64,000 nt of DNA from Sphingomonas canadensis (GCF_026013525.1 NZ_JAPDRA010000009.1:1-64000); one strand, 5' to 3'. Counted from the stretch's first letter, positions 17,672 to 28,059 are shown. Translations and numbers: made by a program. Notes: generated by a model not told the origin, from the letters alone.

Positions 17672-20304
17672 CAGAACTTCGCCGATACGCCGGCGTAGAA
17701 GGTCCGGCCATAGCGTTCGTTCTGGGTGACCCAGCCGGTGTGATCGCGGTTCCACTGATACTGGCGGGTCGGCTCGTCGGTCAGGTTCTGCGCCTCGGCG
17801 AAGAGCGTGACGTTGGGCAGCACGGCGATGCTGAACTTGGCGTCCAGCCGGCGCAGGTCGTCGTTATACTGATCCTGCTCGGCGGTGCCCGCCACCGCCA
17901 CCGACAGCAGCGAATAGCCGGTGTTGTGATAGGCGACCGAAGCCTCGACGATGCCCTTCTGGTAGAAGAGCTGGGCGCCGTAGAGATACTTCGACTGGCT
18001 GGGGAAGGTCGAGGAACGGCCGTTGGGCAGGTCCAGCGACGAATCGGTCAGCGTCGCGTTCAGCTCCACGCCGAAGCCAGAGAGAAGGCCCGGCAGGAAG
18101 GTGAACTGCTGCTGATAGGCGACCTCGATGCCGTAGATCTCGCCCTTGTCGGCGTTCAGCGGCTGGGAGAAGCCCAGGACGTCGTACTGGCGGCCGGCGA
18201 AGGTCACATTGGTCATCGAATAGGCGTTGGTGAAGATCGGGTTGTCGATGAACTTCGCGAAGGCGCCGATGCTGACCAAGCCGCCGCGCTGGAAATACCA
18301 TTCCAGGCTGCCGTCCAGATTGTGCGCGCGATAGGGCTTCAGATCCGGGTTGCCGGCCGAATAGCTGCCCTCGAACGTGCCGGGCAGCGTGCCGGGTTCG
18401 TAGCTGAGGTTGCCGCCGGGGCTGAGCTGGTTGTAGTTGGGGCGGCCCATGCTCTTGGTATAGGCCAGGCGCACCACCACTTCCGGCGTGGCGTCGACGC
18501 GGACGATCAGGCTGGGCAGCCAATCGTTATAGCCGATGTCGCGGCTGTCCGGCACCACGCTGGCCGAACCGCCCAGCGGCGTTTCCAGGCGGAAGCCGGT
18601 GATCGTGCCGCCGGTATGCTCGTACCGCAGGCCCGGGGTGACGGTGACCACGCCGAAGCGCAGGTTGGCCATCGCGTAGAGCGCGGTCACGTCCTCATCG
18701 ATGTTCATATCGTTGAGCGTGGCGTTCGACAGCGAGGTCGCCGCGTCCTTCACGAACATCGCGCTGGAAAGGTTGGCGGCGGTGAAGGTGCGGATCGCGT
18801 CGATATCGATCGTCGGGCCGTTGCTGTACGGCGTGTCGCCGTTGCGCGGATAGACGCTGACCGTATCGCCCGCGAGGCCGAACTGCTGGAGCGTGAAGCG
18901 GTTGGCGGAACTGCCGCGCGTCCAGGTATCGTTGGCGGCGTCGAAGCTCTTGTCGGTCGCGCGGAACTTGGCGCCGGCCTTTACGAAGCTGCCCGCATCC
19001 AGCCCGTCGAGCGTCCAGGTGAGGTCGAGGCGGCCCTGCCAGATGTCTTCCTCGCCGCTTTCGAGCTGCTCGGTATACTGGCGGAAGTTGAGCTGCGAGG
19101 TCGCGCATTCGGTGCGCGGCTTGGCGGAGAACACCTTTTCGGTGAAATCGAAGTCGACCGTGCCGGGGTTGCAGCGGAACTGCCAGAGCTGGTTCGGCTC
19201 ATAGACCTCGTTGTGGACGCGGGCGATGGTCCAGTCGGCCTTGATCGCGCCGAACGTGCTGGAGCCGCCCACCATGCCGGCCAGGATCGACTTCTCCTTA
19301 TATTCCTGGCGCAGGTCCTGGCGGCGTTCCGGGCCGGTGCCCGCGCCGGTGCCGACGTTCGCCGTCCCGGTGACGGTGCCGGTCAGCCCGTCCGGGTTCA
19401 TCGTGAAGGCCGGGGTGCCGACCAGCGCGGCGGTGGCGAAATCGAGCCGGTAGCGCTGGCGGTACTCGTCCTCGGTGAACTTCGACCAGATGCCGCGGAC
19501 ATAGAACTGATGATCGTCCGACGGGCGCCAGTCGAGCGACCCGGTGGCGCCGATGCGCTCACGGTGCAGGCTGTAGTCCGTATACTTGATGTTGGTCGGC
19601 AGGCCGCCGCGCGCCGCGCCCGCGACCGTGCGCCAATCGTCCGGATAGAGGCCGTAGCTGGCGTAGGTGCGATCCGAATAGCTCATGCCCAGCATCAGGC
19701 CGAACTGCTCGTCGCTGCCGAAGCGGCCCGCAACGCTGGCGTCGCCGCGCACGGGCGCCTTCTTGTTCAGCTCCTGATAGCCGACCTGGCCGTTGAGCAG
19801 CAGGTTGAACGGCTTGTCGAAATCGAACGCGGTCTGGGTGACCAGGTTGATCGAACCGCCGATGCCCTGGCCGTCCATGTCCGCGGTCTTCGCCTTGGCG
19901 ATCTCGACGCGGTTGAGGAGCTGGCCGGAGATGACGTCGAGCGGCAGCGAGCGCGTGGTGCCGTCCGGATTGCCCACCTCGATGCCGTTGACGGTGTAGT
20001 TGTTGAGGTCGGAAGGCACGCCGCGCACGGCGACATAGCGGCCCTCGCCCTGATCATAGGTGACGCCCACGCCCGGCAGGCGCTCCACCACCTCGGCCAC
20101 GTTGCGATCCGGCAGGCGGCCGATCTCGTCCGCCGCGGCGACGTCGATCACGCCGATCGCGTCGCGCTTCAGGTCGATCGCGCGCTCCTGCTGCGCACGC
20201 TGGCCGGTGACGACGATCTCGCCGCTATCTTCCTGGGCTTCCTGGGCATGCGCGGGAAGAGCCAGCGCGGCGGCGGCCACGGTGGCGAGCAATACGGACT
20301 TCAT
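17671..20304 (-). CDS. TonB-dependent outer-membrane receptor
   Basis: An 877-residue receptor. Signal peptide MKSVLLATVAAAALALPAHAQ, then a TonB-box-like EIVVTGQ, a plug domain (RLPDRNVAEVVERLPGVGVT, VRGVPSDLNNYTVNGIEV, GGSINLVTQTAF) and a long beta-barrel ending in F (TFYAGVSAKF), the usual last residue for Bam insertion. The substrate is unknown; the subfamily resembles sphingomonad receptors for carbohydrates. The start at 20304 is chosen because it begins the signal peptide and follows a GGGGGA ribosome site. It is coupled to the exported protein at 16874. Confidence 0.93.
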   Translation of the reverse strand: MKSVLLATVAAAALALPAHAQEAQEDSGEIVVTGQRAQQERAIDLKRDAIGVIDVAAADEIGRLPDRNVAEVVERLPGVGVTYDQGEGRYVAVRGVPSDLNNYTVNGIEVGNPDGTTRSLPLDVISGQLLNRVEIAKAKTADMDGQGIGGSINLVTQTAFDFDKPFNLLLNGQVGYQELNKKAPVRGDASVAGRFGSDEQFGLMLGMSYSDRTYASYGLYPDDWRTVAGAARGGLPTNIKYTDYSLHRERIGATGSLDWRPSDDHQFYVRGIWSKFTEDEYRQRYRLDFATAALVGTPAFTMNPDGLTGTVTGTANVGTGAGTGPERRQDLRQEYKEKSILAGMVGGSSTFGAIKADWTIARVHNEVYEPNQLWQFRCNPGTVDFDFTEKVFSAKPRTECATSQLNFRQYTEQLESGEEDIWQGRLDLTWTLDGLDAGSFVKAGAKFRATDKSFDAANDTWTRGSSANRFTLQQFGLAGDTVSVYPRNGDTPYSNGPTIDIDAIRTFTAANLSSAMFVKDAATSLSNATLNDMNIDEDVTALYAMANLRFGVVTVTPGLRYEHTGGTITGFRLETPLGGSASVVPDSRDIGYNDWLPSLIVRVDATPEVVVRLAYTKSMGRPNYNQLSPGGNLSYEPGTLPGTFEGSYSAGNPDLKPYRAHNLDGSLEWYFQRGGLVSIGAFAKFIDNPIFTNAYSMTNVTFAGRQYDVLGFSQPLNADKGEIYGIEVAYQQQFTFLPGLLSGFGVELNATLTDSSLDLPNGRSSTFPSQSKYLYGAQLFYQKGIVEASVAYHNTGYSLLSVAVAGTAEQDQYNDDLRRLDAKFSIAVLPNVTLFAEAQNLTDEPTRQYQWNRDHTGWVTQNERYGRTFYAGVSAKF

Positions 20305-20380
20305 GGATGCGATCCCCCTTTGGTGGTTGAGGGGGCCGCTAGGCGCGATCGGCGACTCCGCGGCGACCGGCCGGGGACTC

Positions 20381-21718
20381 TTATGTTGCAGTTGCGAGAT
20401 GATTTTGCGACGGCCGCCGGAACGGCTGGCGCTGGACATAGGCCAGGCTGCGCCACAGCCATTCCAGCGGGCCGCTGGCGAAGAAGCGCAGCCACAGGTT
20501 CGCCAGCACGAGCTGCGCGGCGATCGCGGCGAGCACGATGCCGTAGAGCTCGGCCCAGCCGAGCTTGCCCCACAGCCCCGGACCCCAGGGCGCGAACAGG
20601 ATCCACATGCCCAGGATCGTCTGGAGGAAGTAGAGCGAGAAGGCCATGCGCCCTGCCGCCTTGAACGGAGCGAGCAACAGCCTCCCCGCGGCGGCGCGGA
20701 CCAGCAGGTTGATCAGCGCGACATGGCCAATCGACACCGCGATCCGCGCGATCTCCGTGGTCATCCAGAAGCTGCGCGGCAGCGGCAGCATCGTCAGTGC
20801 CTCCTGCGCGCCGATCCACCGCAGCGGCATGCCGGCCGCATAGCAGGCGAGCATCAGCAACAGATAGAAGCGCGTGCTGCGCCCGCCCTGGATCACCCCC
20901 CATTTGAACAGCGCCAGCCCGATCAGCATCATGCAGAACGCCTCCGGCACGGTATCGATCAGCGACGGGGCGACGAAGGTGATCCAGGTGCCGATATTAT
21001 ATCCGGCATAGGCCAGGAGCCCGGTGCGCGACTGTTCCTCCTGCTTTCGCAGCCCCGCGATCTCCTCGCCCCCGGTGCGGCGGCGCTCGACCGACTTCTG
21101 CCAGTCGGTCAACGCCTTCCTGTCCTTCTCGCTCAGCGCCTTGCCCTCGGCCTGCAGCTTCTGGGCGGCGACGGTGCGCGCCATCAGGTCGGCACGTTCG
21201 GCATAGCGGATGCCGCCGGAGACGAGGACATAGGCGGCGAACGCCAGCCCCAGCCCCAGCAACAGCTTCGGCCCCAGCTTGCGGAACGGGAACAGGAACA
21301 GCGCGGCCAGCGCATAGACGTGCAGGATGTCGCCCGCCCACAGCAGCACGAAGATGTCGAACAGGCCGAAGGCGAGCAGCCACAGGTTGCGCCGCGCATA
21401 GAGATCGGCGACCGCCACCGGCCCGTCTGGCTCCATCGCGCGGCGGGCGAGCACCATCAGCCCCGCGCCGAACAACAGCTCCAGCATGCCGCGCTGCGTG
21501 CCTTCCAGCACCACCTGCACCGCCGTCCAGCTCGCCTGATCGAGCGGCGTCGAGCCGACGCTGCGCGGATCGACGAACAGGTCCGCCAGCCGCGTCGCCA
21601 TGTAGGGGATGTTCATGAAGAAGATGCCGAGGATGGCGAAACCGCGCAGCATGTCGATCACGTCGATGCGCGATTGCCCGGTAACCGGCGCGAGTTGGGT
21701 GCCGCCCGTTTCGCTCAT
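20381..21718 (-). CDS. DUF418 multi-pass membrane protein
   Basis: A 445-residue inner-membrane protein. It starts with the DUF418 hallmark RIDVIDMLRGFAILGIFFMNI and ends with the family's C-terminal region GRMAFSLYFLQTILGMWILF and QLVLANLWLRFFASGPLEWLWRSL. About ten hydrophobic segments are visible. The family belongs to the acyltransferase-3-like membrane fold but has no assigned activity. A charged cytoplasmic loop rich in Lys/Glu (about 185-230, EKDRKALTDWQKSVERRR) interrupts the membrane part. It stands alone. Confidence 0.9.
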   Translation of the reverse strand: MSETGGTQLAPVTGQSRIDVIDMLRGFAILGIFFMNIPYMATRLADLFVDPRSVGSTPLDQASWTAVQVVLEGTQRGMLELLFGAGLMVLARRAMEPDGPVAVADLYARRNLWLLAFGLFDIFVLLWAGDILHVYALAALFLFPFRKLGPKLLLGLGLAFAAYVLVSGGIRYAERADLMARTVAAQKLQAEGKALSEKDRKALTDWQKSVERRRTGGEEIAGLRKQEEQSRTGLLAYAGYNIGTWITFVAPSLIDTVPEAFCMMLIGLALFKWGVIQGGRSTRFYLLLMLACYAAGMPLRWIGAQEALTMLPLPRSFWMTTEIARIAVSIGHVALINLLVRAAAGRLLLAPFKAAGRMAFSLYFLQTILGMWILFAPWGPGLWGKLGWAELYGIVLAAIAAQLVLANLWLRFFASGPLEWLWRSLAYVQRQPFRRPSQNHLATAT

Positions 21719-21838
21719 GCCCCGTCTCCCCCTGGATGCCCGGGACGGGAGGCTAGGCGTGTGTCCGGATCGTGTCGATAGTGTCGATAGGGTGCGGCGC
21801 TCCTCCCCGGCTTCGGCTCCGGGGAGGAACGGCGCGGC

Positions 21839-24058
21839 CTATTTCTCCAGGCTGCGGTCCAGGAAGCCGAGGATCGTCTTCCACAGATGCACGCTGACGC
21901 CCGGGCCGCCCACGCGATGGGTCTGGCCCGGGTAGAGCATCGTTTCGAACGGCACCGCGCCCTGCTGGAGCTTCGCGAGCATCACCGTGCTGTGCTCCAG
22001 CACGACATTGTCGTCGGCCATGCCGTGGATGATCAGCAGCGGATCGGCGATCTTCAGCGCGTCGCCCACCGTATCGGCCTTGGCATAGGCCTCCGGCACC
22101 TCGCGCGGGTCGCCCATGTAGCGTTCGGTATAATGGGTGTCATAGAGTTCCCATTTACTCACCGGCGCCCCCGCCACCCCCGCGGCGAAGGTGCCGGGCG
22201 CGGCCTCCAGCATCTTCAGCGTCATGTACCCGCCATAGGACCAGCCATAGGTGGCGACGCGATCCGGATCGACGAAATCGAGCGACTTCAGATAGGCCGC
22301 GCCGGCAAGCTGGTCGGCGACTTCCACCCCGCCCATCGCGCGATAGATATGGTCTTCGAACGCCTTGCCGCGATTGGCCGAGCCGCGGTTGTCGAGCTGG
22401 AACCAGATGTAGCCGCGGGCGACCAGATATTGCTGGAGCGCCCCGCCCCACTGGCGGCTGACCTGCTGCGCGTGCGGGCCGCCATAATGCTGGAAGAACA
22501 CCGGATAGCGCTTGCCGGGCTCCAGCGGGGGCGTGATCATCTCCCACTGAAGTTCGGTGCCGTCCGCGGCCTTGATCGTGCCGAAGCTGCGCTCGCGATG
22601 CGCGGCGAGATAGGGGTGATAGGGGTGCGCCGGATCGGCGACCGCGTTCTGGTTGATCCAGGCGACGCGCTTGCCGTCCGCATCGGCGAGATAGGTCTGT
22701 GGCGGCTGGCCCGGATTGGATCGGGTGACGATCGCGCGGGTGGCGCGCGTATCCATCGTCGCCATGTTCCACCAGCCCGCATCGGTCAGCCGGGTGATGC
22801 GGTTCCCGTGCGCCAGATCGAGCAGGTACAGATGCCGTTCGAGCACGCCGTCGCGGTTTCCGGCGAAATAGAGCCGGCCCTTGTCCTCATCCAACCGGAC
22901 GAGCTGGAACACCTCCCAATCGCCCTTGGTGAGCTGGGTCCATTTGCCCGCCTTCCAGCGATAGAGATGGCCGTGGCCGTCGCGTTCGGACCACCAGATC
23001 AGCCCGCCGTCGCGCGTGGGGGTCAGCGCGTTCGAAAGGTTCACCCAGCTCCGCTCGCCCGATTTCTCGGTGAACAGCAGCGTGGACCTGCCGCTGTCCG
23101 GATCGATGCTGAGCAGGTCCAGCGTCTTCTGGTCGCGGCTCTGGCGCTGGACGAGCAGCGCCTTGCCGCCCCAGGCCCATTGCACGCGGGCCAGATAGAT
23201 GTCGGTTTCCGTCCCCAGATCAGCCTTCACCTTGCCGCTGCCGTCGGGGCGCATGATCCACAGTTCGTTGCGCACATTGGGCGTGCCCGCCTTGGGATAG
23301 CGCTGGTCATAGACGCGCGTGCCCTCGGCGCCGATCGCGGCGCGGCTGACGATGCCGACCGGCGCCTCGTCGAAGCGCTGGACGGCGATGCGGGTGTCGC
23401 CGGGCGCCCACCAATAGCCGTCGAACCGGTCCATCTCCTCCTGCGCGACGAACTCCGCCTCGCCCCAATGCACGGTGCCGCCGCCGTCCTGCGTCAGCAC
23501 GCGCTCGCCGCCGCCGGCCAGATCGACCAGCACCAGATTCTGGCCGCGCACGAAGCTGGCATAGCGTCCGCCGGGGCCCACCTCCGGGTTGAGCGCGTCG
23601 CGGCTGTTGCCGGGCAGCTTGCGGACGTTGCCCTCCAGATCGGCCAGGTAGAGTTCGCCGTCGAGCGGAACGAGGATCGATCGGGCGTCGGGCGACCAGT
23701 CATAGGAAACGATGCCGCGGATGCCGCCGATGCGCGCGCGCTCGCGCTGCATCTTCTCCGCCTCGGACAGCTCGGCGCCGGAGCCGATCTTGCGGGAATC
23801 GACCAGCATGCGCCATTCGCCGCTGGCGGTATCCATCGCCCACAGGTCGAAACGGTCGCGCTCCTCCTCGCGGTTGCGCAGCACGGTGAGCCATTTTCCG
23901 TCCGGCGACAGCTTCATCGCACGCGGCTGAGCGCCCGCCAGATCGGGGCTGGCGAAGACGCGCTCGAGCGTGAGTTGCGGCGGCTGGGGACCGGGATCAG
24001 CGGCCATTGCGGGCGCCCCCGACGCGAACAATACCAGCCCCATCAACCATGCGCGCAT
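21839..24058 (-). CDS. S9 family dipeptidyl-peptidase IV-like serine peptidase, exported
   Basis: A 739-residue protein: signal peptide MRAWLMGLVLFASGAPAMAA, an N-terminal beta-propeller (DPP-IV N-domain, about 90-480) with EEMDRFDGYWWAPGD, whose Glu pair binds the substrate amino group in DPP IV, and a C-terminal alpha/beta-hydrolase domain with GWSYGGYMT as nucleophile elbow, Asp in GMADDNVVLEHS and His in PGQTHRVGG. It likely removes N-terminal dipeptides in the periplasm. The ATG at 24058 is chosen for the signal peptide; the longer frame upstream is not supported. Confidence 0.93.
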   Translation of the reverse strand: MRAWLMGLVLFASGAPAMAADPGPQPPQLTLERVFASPDLAGAQPRAMKLSPDGKWLTVLRNREEERDRFDLWAMDTASGEWRMLVDSRKIGSGAELSEAEKMQRERARIGGIRGIVSYDWSPDARSILVPLDGELYLADLEGNVRKLPGNSRDALNPEVGPGGRYASFVRGQNLVLVDLAGGGERVLTQDGGGTVHWGEAEFVAQEEMDRFDGYWWAPGDTRIAVQRFDEAPVGIVSRAAIGAEGTRVYDQRYPKAGTPNVRNELWIMRPDGSGKVKADLGTETDIYLARVQWAWGGKALLVQRQSRDQKTLDLLSIDPDSGRSTLLFTEKSGERSWVNLSNALTPTRDGGLIWWSERDGHGHLYRWKAGKWTQLTKGDWEVFQLVRLDEDKGRLYFAGNRDGVLERHLYLLDLAHGNRITRLTDAGWWNMATMDTRATRAIVTRSNPGQPPQTYLADADGKRVAWINQNAVADPAHPYHPYLAAHRERSFGTIKAADGTELQWEMITPPLEPGKRYPVFFQHYGGPHAQQVSRQWGGALQQYLVARGYIWFQLDNRGSANRGKAFEDHIYRAMGGVEVADQLAGAAYLKSLDFVDPDRVATYGWSYGGYMTLKMLEAAPGTFAAGVAGAPVSKWELYDTHYTERYMGDPREVPEAYAKADTVGDALKIADPLLIIHGMADDNVVLEHSTVMLAKLQQGAVPFETMLYPGQTHRVGGPGVSVHLWKTILGFLDRSLEK

Positions 24059-24181
24059 TCCCAAGACTCCGGGTTTCCGATCCCCGCGGCCGCGGGGGTT
24101 GCACGTTATCGCGGCTGGCATCGCGCGCGTAAAGCTCCGCGGCATATGGGCAGCCACGCCTGCGGATGATAGCATCGGGCC

Positions 24182-24580
24182 ATGCGCATCCCGATCCGAT
24201 TGCTCGCCTGGCCCGCCGCCGCCGCCGCACTGCTTTCCGCCGCCCCGGCGCTGGCCGAAGACTGGCAGGTGCTCACAACCAGCAAGGAGGGCATTGTGTT
24301 CTGGATCGACCGCGATTCGATCCAGACGGTGGAGGGCTATCCGCAGGCCTGGACCAAATCGGACTATAGCGCGGTCGAAACGGGCGACGTCAGCGAGCGC
24401 AAGGCGCTGGAGGATTATGACTGCGCCGCGCGGGCGCTGCGGCTGCGCCGGACGATCGCCTATGGCCGCGACGGCAATGTGCTTCGCACGCTGAACCAGA
24501 CCGCGTCGGAGGCGAAGTGGTCCCCCGTGCAGGAAGGATCGATCGGCGACGCCAAGATCGCCGAGGTCTGCGGCGGATAA
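24182..24580 (+). CDS. Small exported protein, surface-adhesin-E-like
   Basis: A 132-residue protein with a signal peptide (about 1-25, ending PALAE) followed by a compact beta-rich domain: DWQVLTTSKEGIVFWIDRDSIQ, AWTKSDYSAVETG, then a Cys in DYDCAARALRLRRTIAYG and a final AEVCGG, giving a probable single disulphide. This pattern (tyr/trp-rich strands, late Cys) recalls the surface-adhesin protein E domain common in proteobacteria; function unknown. It is convergent with soxR, with a 7-bp gap. Confidence 0.7.
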   Translation: MRIPIRLLAWPAAAAALLSAAPALAEDWQVLTTSKEGIVFWIDRDSIQTVEGYPQAWTKSDYSAVETGDVSERKALEDYDCAARALRLRRTIAYGRDGNVLRTLNQTASEAKWSPVQEGSIGDAKIAEVCGG

Positions 24581-24587
24581 GGCCGCC

Positions 24588-25034
24588 TCACCCCATCGCG
24601 TAGCGCGGGCCGGGGCCGGCCTTCGCGGCGCGGTCTTCCGGATTGTAGAGCGCGCAGCGCCGCAGGCTCAGGCAGCCACAGCCGATGCAGTTTTCCAGGT
24701 TGCCGCGCGTCCGCTCCAGCGCGGCGATGCGATCGTCCAGCGCACGCAGCACGCCCTTGCTGATCCGCCGCCAGTCCGCCTGGGTGGGCGTGCGCCCTTC
24801 CGGCAGGCCGCCCAGCTCCGCCGCGATCTGGGGGATGGTGAAGCCGAGCTGCTGCGCGATCAGCGCGAACGACAGGCGGCGGATGTCCGAGCGCAGGAAG
24901 CGCCGCTGGCCGCCCGCGGTGCGGAACGGATGCACCAGCCCCTTCGCCTCATAGAAGCGGATCGCCGAGACGCTCAGTCCCGTGCGGGCGGCGAGATCGC
25001 CGATCGTCAGCACTTCGTTCCCGCGCCCAGCCAT
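24588..25034 (-). CDS. soxR: Redox-sensing MerR-family activator SoxR
   Basis: A 148-residue regulator. The N-terminal MerR winged helix (LTIGDLAARTGLSVSAIRFYEAKGL) is followed by the dimerisation helix and the [2Fe-2S] ligand set CIGCGC-x5-C (Cys116, 119, 121, 127), exactly the SoxR spacing. Oxidation of the cluster by redox-cycling compounds turns it into an activator. The start at 25034 (MAGRGNEV) is used because it sits beside a sox box; a frame 9 codons longer would run into the operator. Its only visible divergent target is the VOC gene at 25118. Confidence 0.95.
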   Translation of the reverse strand: MAGRGNEVLTIGDLAARTGLSVSAIRFYEAKGLVHPFRTAGGQRRFLRSDIRRLSFALIAQQLGFTIPQIAAELGGLPEGRTPTQADWRRISKGVLRALDDRIAALERTRGNLENCIGCGCLSLRRCALYNPEDRAAKAGPGPRYAMG

Positions 25035-25055
25035 CGCCCTTTGCAAATCCCTTGA

Positions 25056-25073
25056 CCTCAACTTAGCTTGAGG
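25056..25073. promoter_or_regulatory. SoxR box between soxR and the VOC gene
   Basis: CCTCAACTTAGCTTGAGG is an 18-bp inverted repeat nearly identical to the Escherichia coli soxS operator CCTCAAGTTAACTTGAGG. It overlaps a rightward -35-like TTGACC (25052), with a weak -10 (TAGCGG) about 19 bases on, the long spacer typical of MerR-controlled promoters. It can control both divergent genes. Confidence 0.85.
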
Positions 25074-25117
25074 TTGTAGCGGGCTTGGGCAGGATGAATC
25101 AAGCTGGAGGAGCCGCC

Positions 25118-25492
25118 ATGCCCTATCTCGAACATGTGAACCTGACCGTGCGCGATCCGGAGCGCACCGCGGCGCTGATGGCGCGGCTGTTCGGCTGGCA
25201 TGTCCGCTGGTCCGGGCCGGCGCAGATGGGCGGGCGCACGGTGCATGTCGGCGACGATCGCTGCTATCTCGCGCTCTACACGCTCGAAGGCGAGGCGACG
25301 CCGGCCGAACGCTTCGTGAAGGGGCGCCCGTTCAACCATGTCGGCGTGCTGGTCGAGGATCTAGACGCGATCGAGGCGCGCGTGGTGGCGGAGGGGCTGA
25401 AGCCTTTCAGCCACGGCGACTATGACCCCGGCAGGCGCTTCTACTTCCTGGATTATGACGGCAGCGAGTTCGAGGTGGTCAGCTATCGCTGA
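25118..25492 (+). CDS. VOC-family (glyoxalase/extradiol-like) protein, SoxR target
   Basis: A 124-residue single-domain vicinal-oxygen-chelate protein: YLEHVNLTVRDPERTAALMARLFGWHVRW at the start, FNHVGVLVEDLDAIEARV in the middle and FYFLDYDGSEFEVVSY at the end, supplying His and Glu metal-ligand positions. It could be a resistance protein or lyase for a reactive compound. The start at 25118 follows a GGAGGAG site; an upstream ATG would add only a short unsupported tail. The sox box between it and soxR suggests induction by redox-active compounds, for instance quinones produced from phenols. Confidence 0.88.
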   Translation: MPYLEHVNLTVRDPERTAALMARLFGWHVRWSGPAQMGGRTVHVGDDRCYLALYTLEGEATPAERFVKGRPFNHVGVLVEDLDAIEARVVAEGLKPFSHGDYDPGRRFYFLDYDGSEFEVVSYR

Positions 25493-25521
25493 CCCCGGCC
25501 GTGCCGGATGCCCGGGCGGGA

Positions 25522-25548
25522 GCCGTCTTCAGGCGTGCCGAAGACGGC
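25522..25548. terminator. Bidirectional hairpin between the VOC gene and metF
   Basis: GCCGTCTTC and GAAGACGGC form perfect 9-bp arms around a 9-base loop in the 65-bp gap between two convergent genes. Confidence 0.6.
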
Positions 25549-25557
25549 CCCGGCCGG

Positions 25558-26436
25558 TCACGCGCCGGCGTGGCGCCGTTCGTATTCGCTGATCCATTCG
25601 AGCGTCTTGGTCATGCCGCCGAATGGATAGAAGTGCAGCCGCACCCGGCCGTGCTCCGGCCCCAGCCCGCGCTGGAAGGCGTCGACCAGCTTGTCCGGCC
25701 CCGCGCTGCCCAGCAGGTTGGTGACCGAGATGCCGTATTTCTTCAGCACCGCGGTGGACGCGCCGACGCCGCAGCGCGCGGCATAGGCGAGCAGGCGCTT
25801 GATCCCCGCAGGACCGGGCACGCCGATCCGCACCGGGCAATCGATGCCGCGCACGCGCAGTTCCTTCAGCCACGCCAGGAACGCTTCGGGATCGAACCCG
25901 AACTGGGTGACGATCAGCGGCGACATGCCGCGCCGCGCGATCTCCGCCACCTTCGCTTCCAGCACCTCCCAGGTCTGGGCGACGGTCATGTTCGGATGGC
26001 CCTCGGGATGGCCGCCGACGCCGATGGCCTGGACGCCCGCGCGCTCGAACGCGCCGGTGGCGATCAGTGCCGATGTGTCGGCGAACGGCCCCTGCGGCTC
26101 GGGCGGATCGCCCGCGACGATGAAGCAGCGCTTCACCCCGGCGCGTTCGACCACCGCCTTCAGATAGCCTTCGAAATCATCGGTCGAAAGGATGCGGCGC
26201 GCGGAGAAGTGCGGCATCGGTTCGAAGCCCAGCTCGCGCACCGCGGCCGTGGCGGCGATGCGCGCGGCGACCTCCTCGCCAGGCAGGAAGGTGACCGCGA
26301 TCGGGGTCTCGGCGGGGATGAGCGGCGCGGCGTCGCGCAGCGCCGGCTCGTCCTTGGCGGTCATCTCCAGGCTGAAGCCTTCGGTGATGATCGCGGGGGT
26401 CTTGTCCCAGTTGGGATGGATCAACTGCGTAGCCAT
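25558..26436 (-). CDS. metF: Methylenetetrahydrofolate reductase, C1 branch of aromatic O-demethylation
   Basis: A 292-residue flavoprotein. Here it most likely runs in the oxidative direction or balances 5-methyl-THF made by LigM with 5,10-methylene-THF. Visible family features: an N-terminal Glu/Thr-rich start of the TIM barrel, IAVTFLPGEE, HFSARRI, FIVAGDPPEPQGPF, IGVGGHPEGHPN (FAD and folate site) and FGFDPEAFLAWL. It is 97 bp downstream of ligM on the same strand, the arrangement known from SYK-6 where metF serves the tetrahydrofolate route of vanillate demethylation. It diverges in sequence from housekeeping MetF. The ATG at 26436 follows AGAGGAA. Confidence 0.88.
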   Translation of the reverse strand: MATQLIHPNWDKTPAIITEGFSLEMTAKDEPALRDAAPLIPAETPIAVTFLPGEEVAARIAATAAVRELGFEPMPHFSARRILSTDDFEGYLKAVVERAGVKRCFIVAGDPPEPQGPFADTSALIATGAFERAGVQAIGVGGHPEGHPNMTVAQTWEVLEAKVAEIARRGMSPLIVTQFGFDPEAFLAWLKELRVRGIDCPVRIGVPGPAGIKRLLAYAARCGVGASTAVLKKYGISVTNLLGSAGPDKLVDAFQRGLGPEHGRVRLHFYPFGGMTKTLEWISEYERRHAGA

Positions 26437-26462
26437 GGCATTCCTCTCGGGCCTCCCGGGCC

Positions 26463-26509
26463 GGATGGACGCCCGGCCGCGATGATCCTCGCGGTCCGGG
26501 CGTTCATCC
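26463..26509 (-). other. Long imperfect hairpin between ligM and metF
   Basis: GGATG-g-ACGCCCGG-CCGCG pairs with CGCGG-t-CCGGGCGT-t-CATCC, about 18 paired bases with two symmetric mismatches and a small bulge around an 8-base loop. It sits inside the ligM-metF gap with no T-run on the coding strand, so it may be a partial terminator or RNA-stabilising element that lowers metF expression relative to ligM. Confidence 0.55.
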
Positions 26510-26533
26510 TGTGCGCCTTGCGGCTGTGGAGCC

Positions 26534-27946
<1,413 letters not shown>

Positions 27947-28036
27947 CTACTTCGACAAGATCGGCGCCCACGGCAAAACAGGAAGCCGGTCTCTGCTCCC
28001 TGCCCGCCGATCGCGCCGGGTTTCAAAATTCGTTCG

Positions 28037-28059
28037 CACTGCATACAAAACTTTGTATG
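28037..28059. promoter_or_regulatory. Operator in the ligM/purU divergent region
   Basis: CATACAAA-AC-TTTGTATG (28042-28059) is a perfect inverted repeat, and the bottom-strand reading of 28037-28048 is TTGTATGCAGTG, sharing TTGTATGCA with elements before the ALDH (32514), lignostilbene dioxygenase (47106) and MetE-like (38106) genes. The site lies about 75 bp from purU and 100 bp from ligM, suited to control both. The cognate regulator is not obvious in the window. Confidence 0.65.

Noticed and set aside
17740..20664. 974-codon open frame opposite the TonB receptor gene
   Set aside because: Antisense shadow of a GC-rich gene. Its product is Arg/Gly/Ala-rich low-complexity sequence without motifs, while the minus strand encodes a full receptor with a signal peptide.
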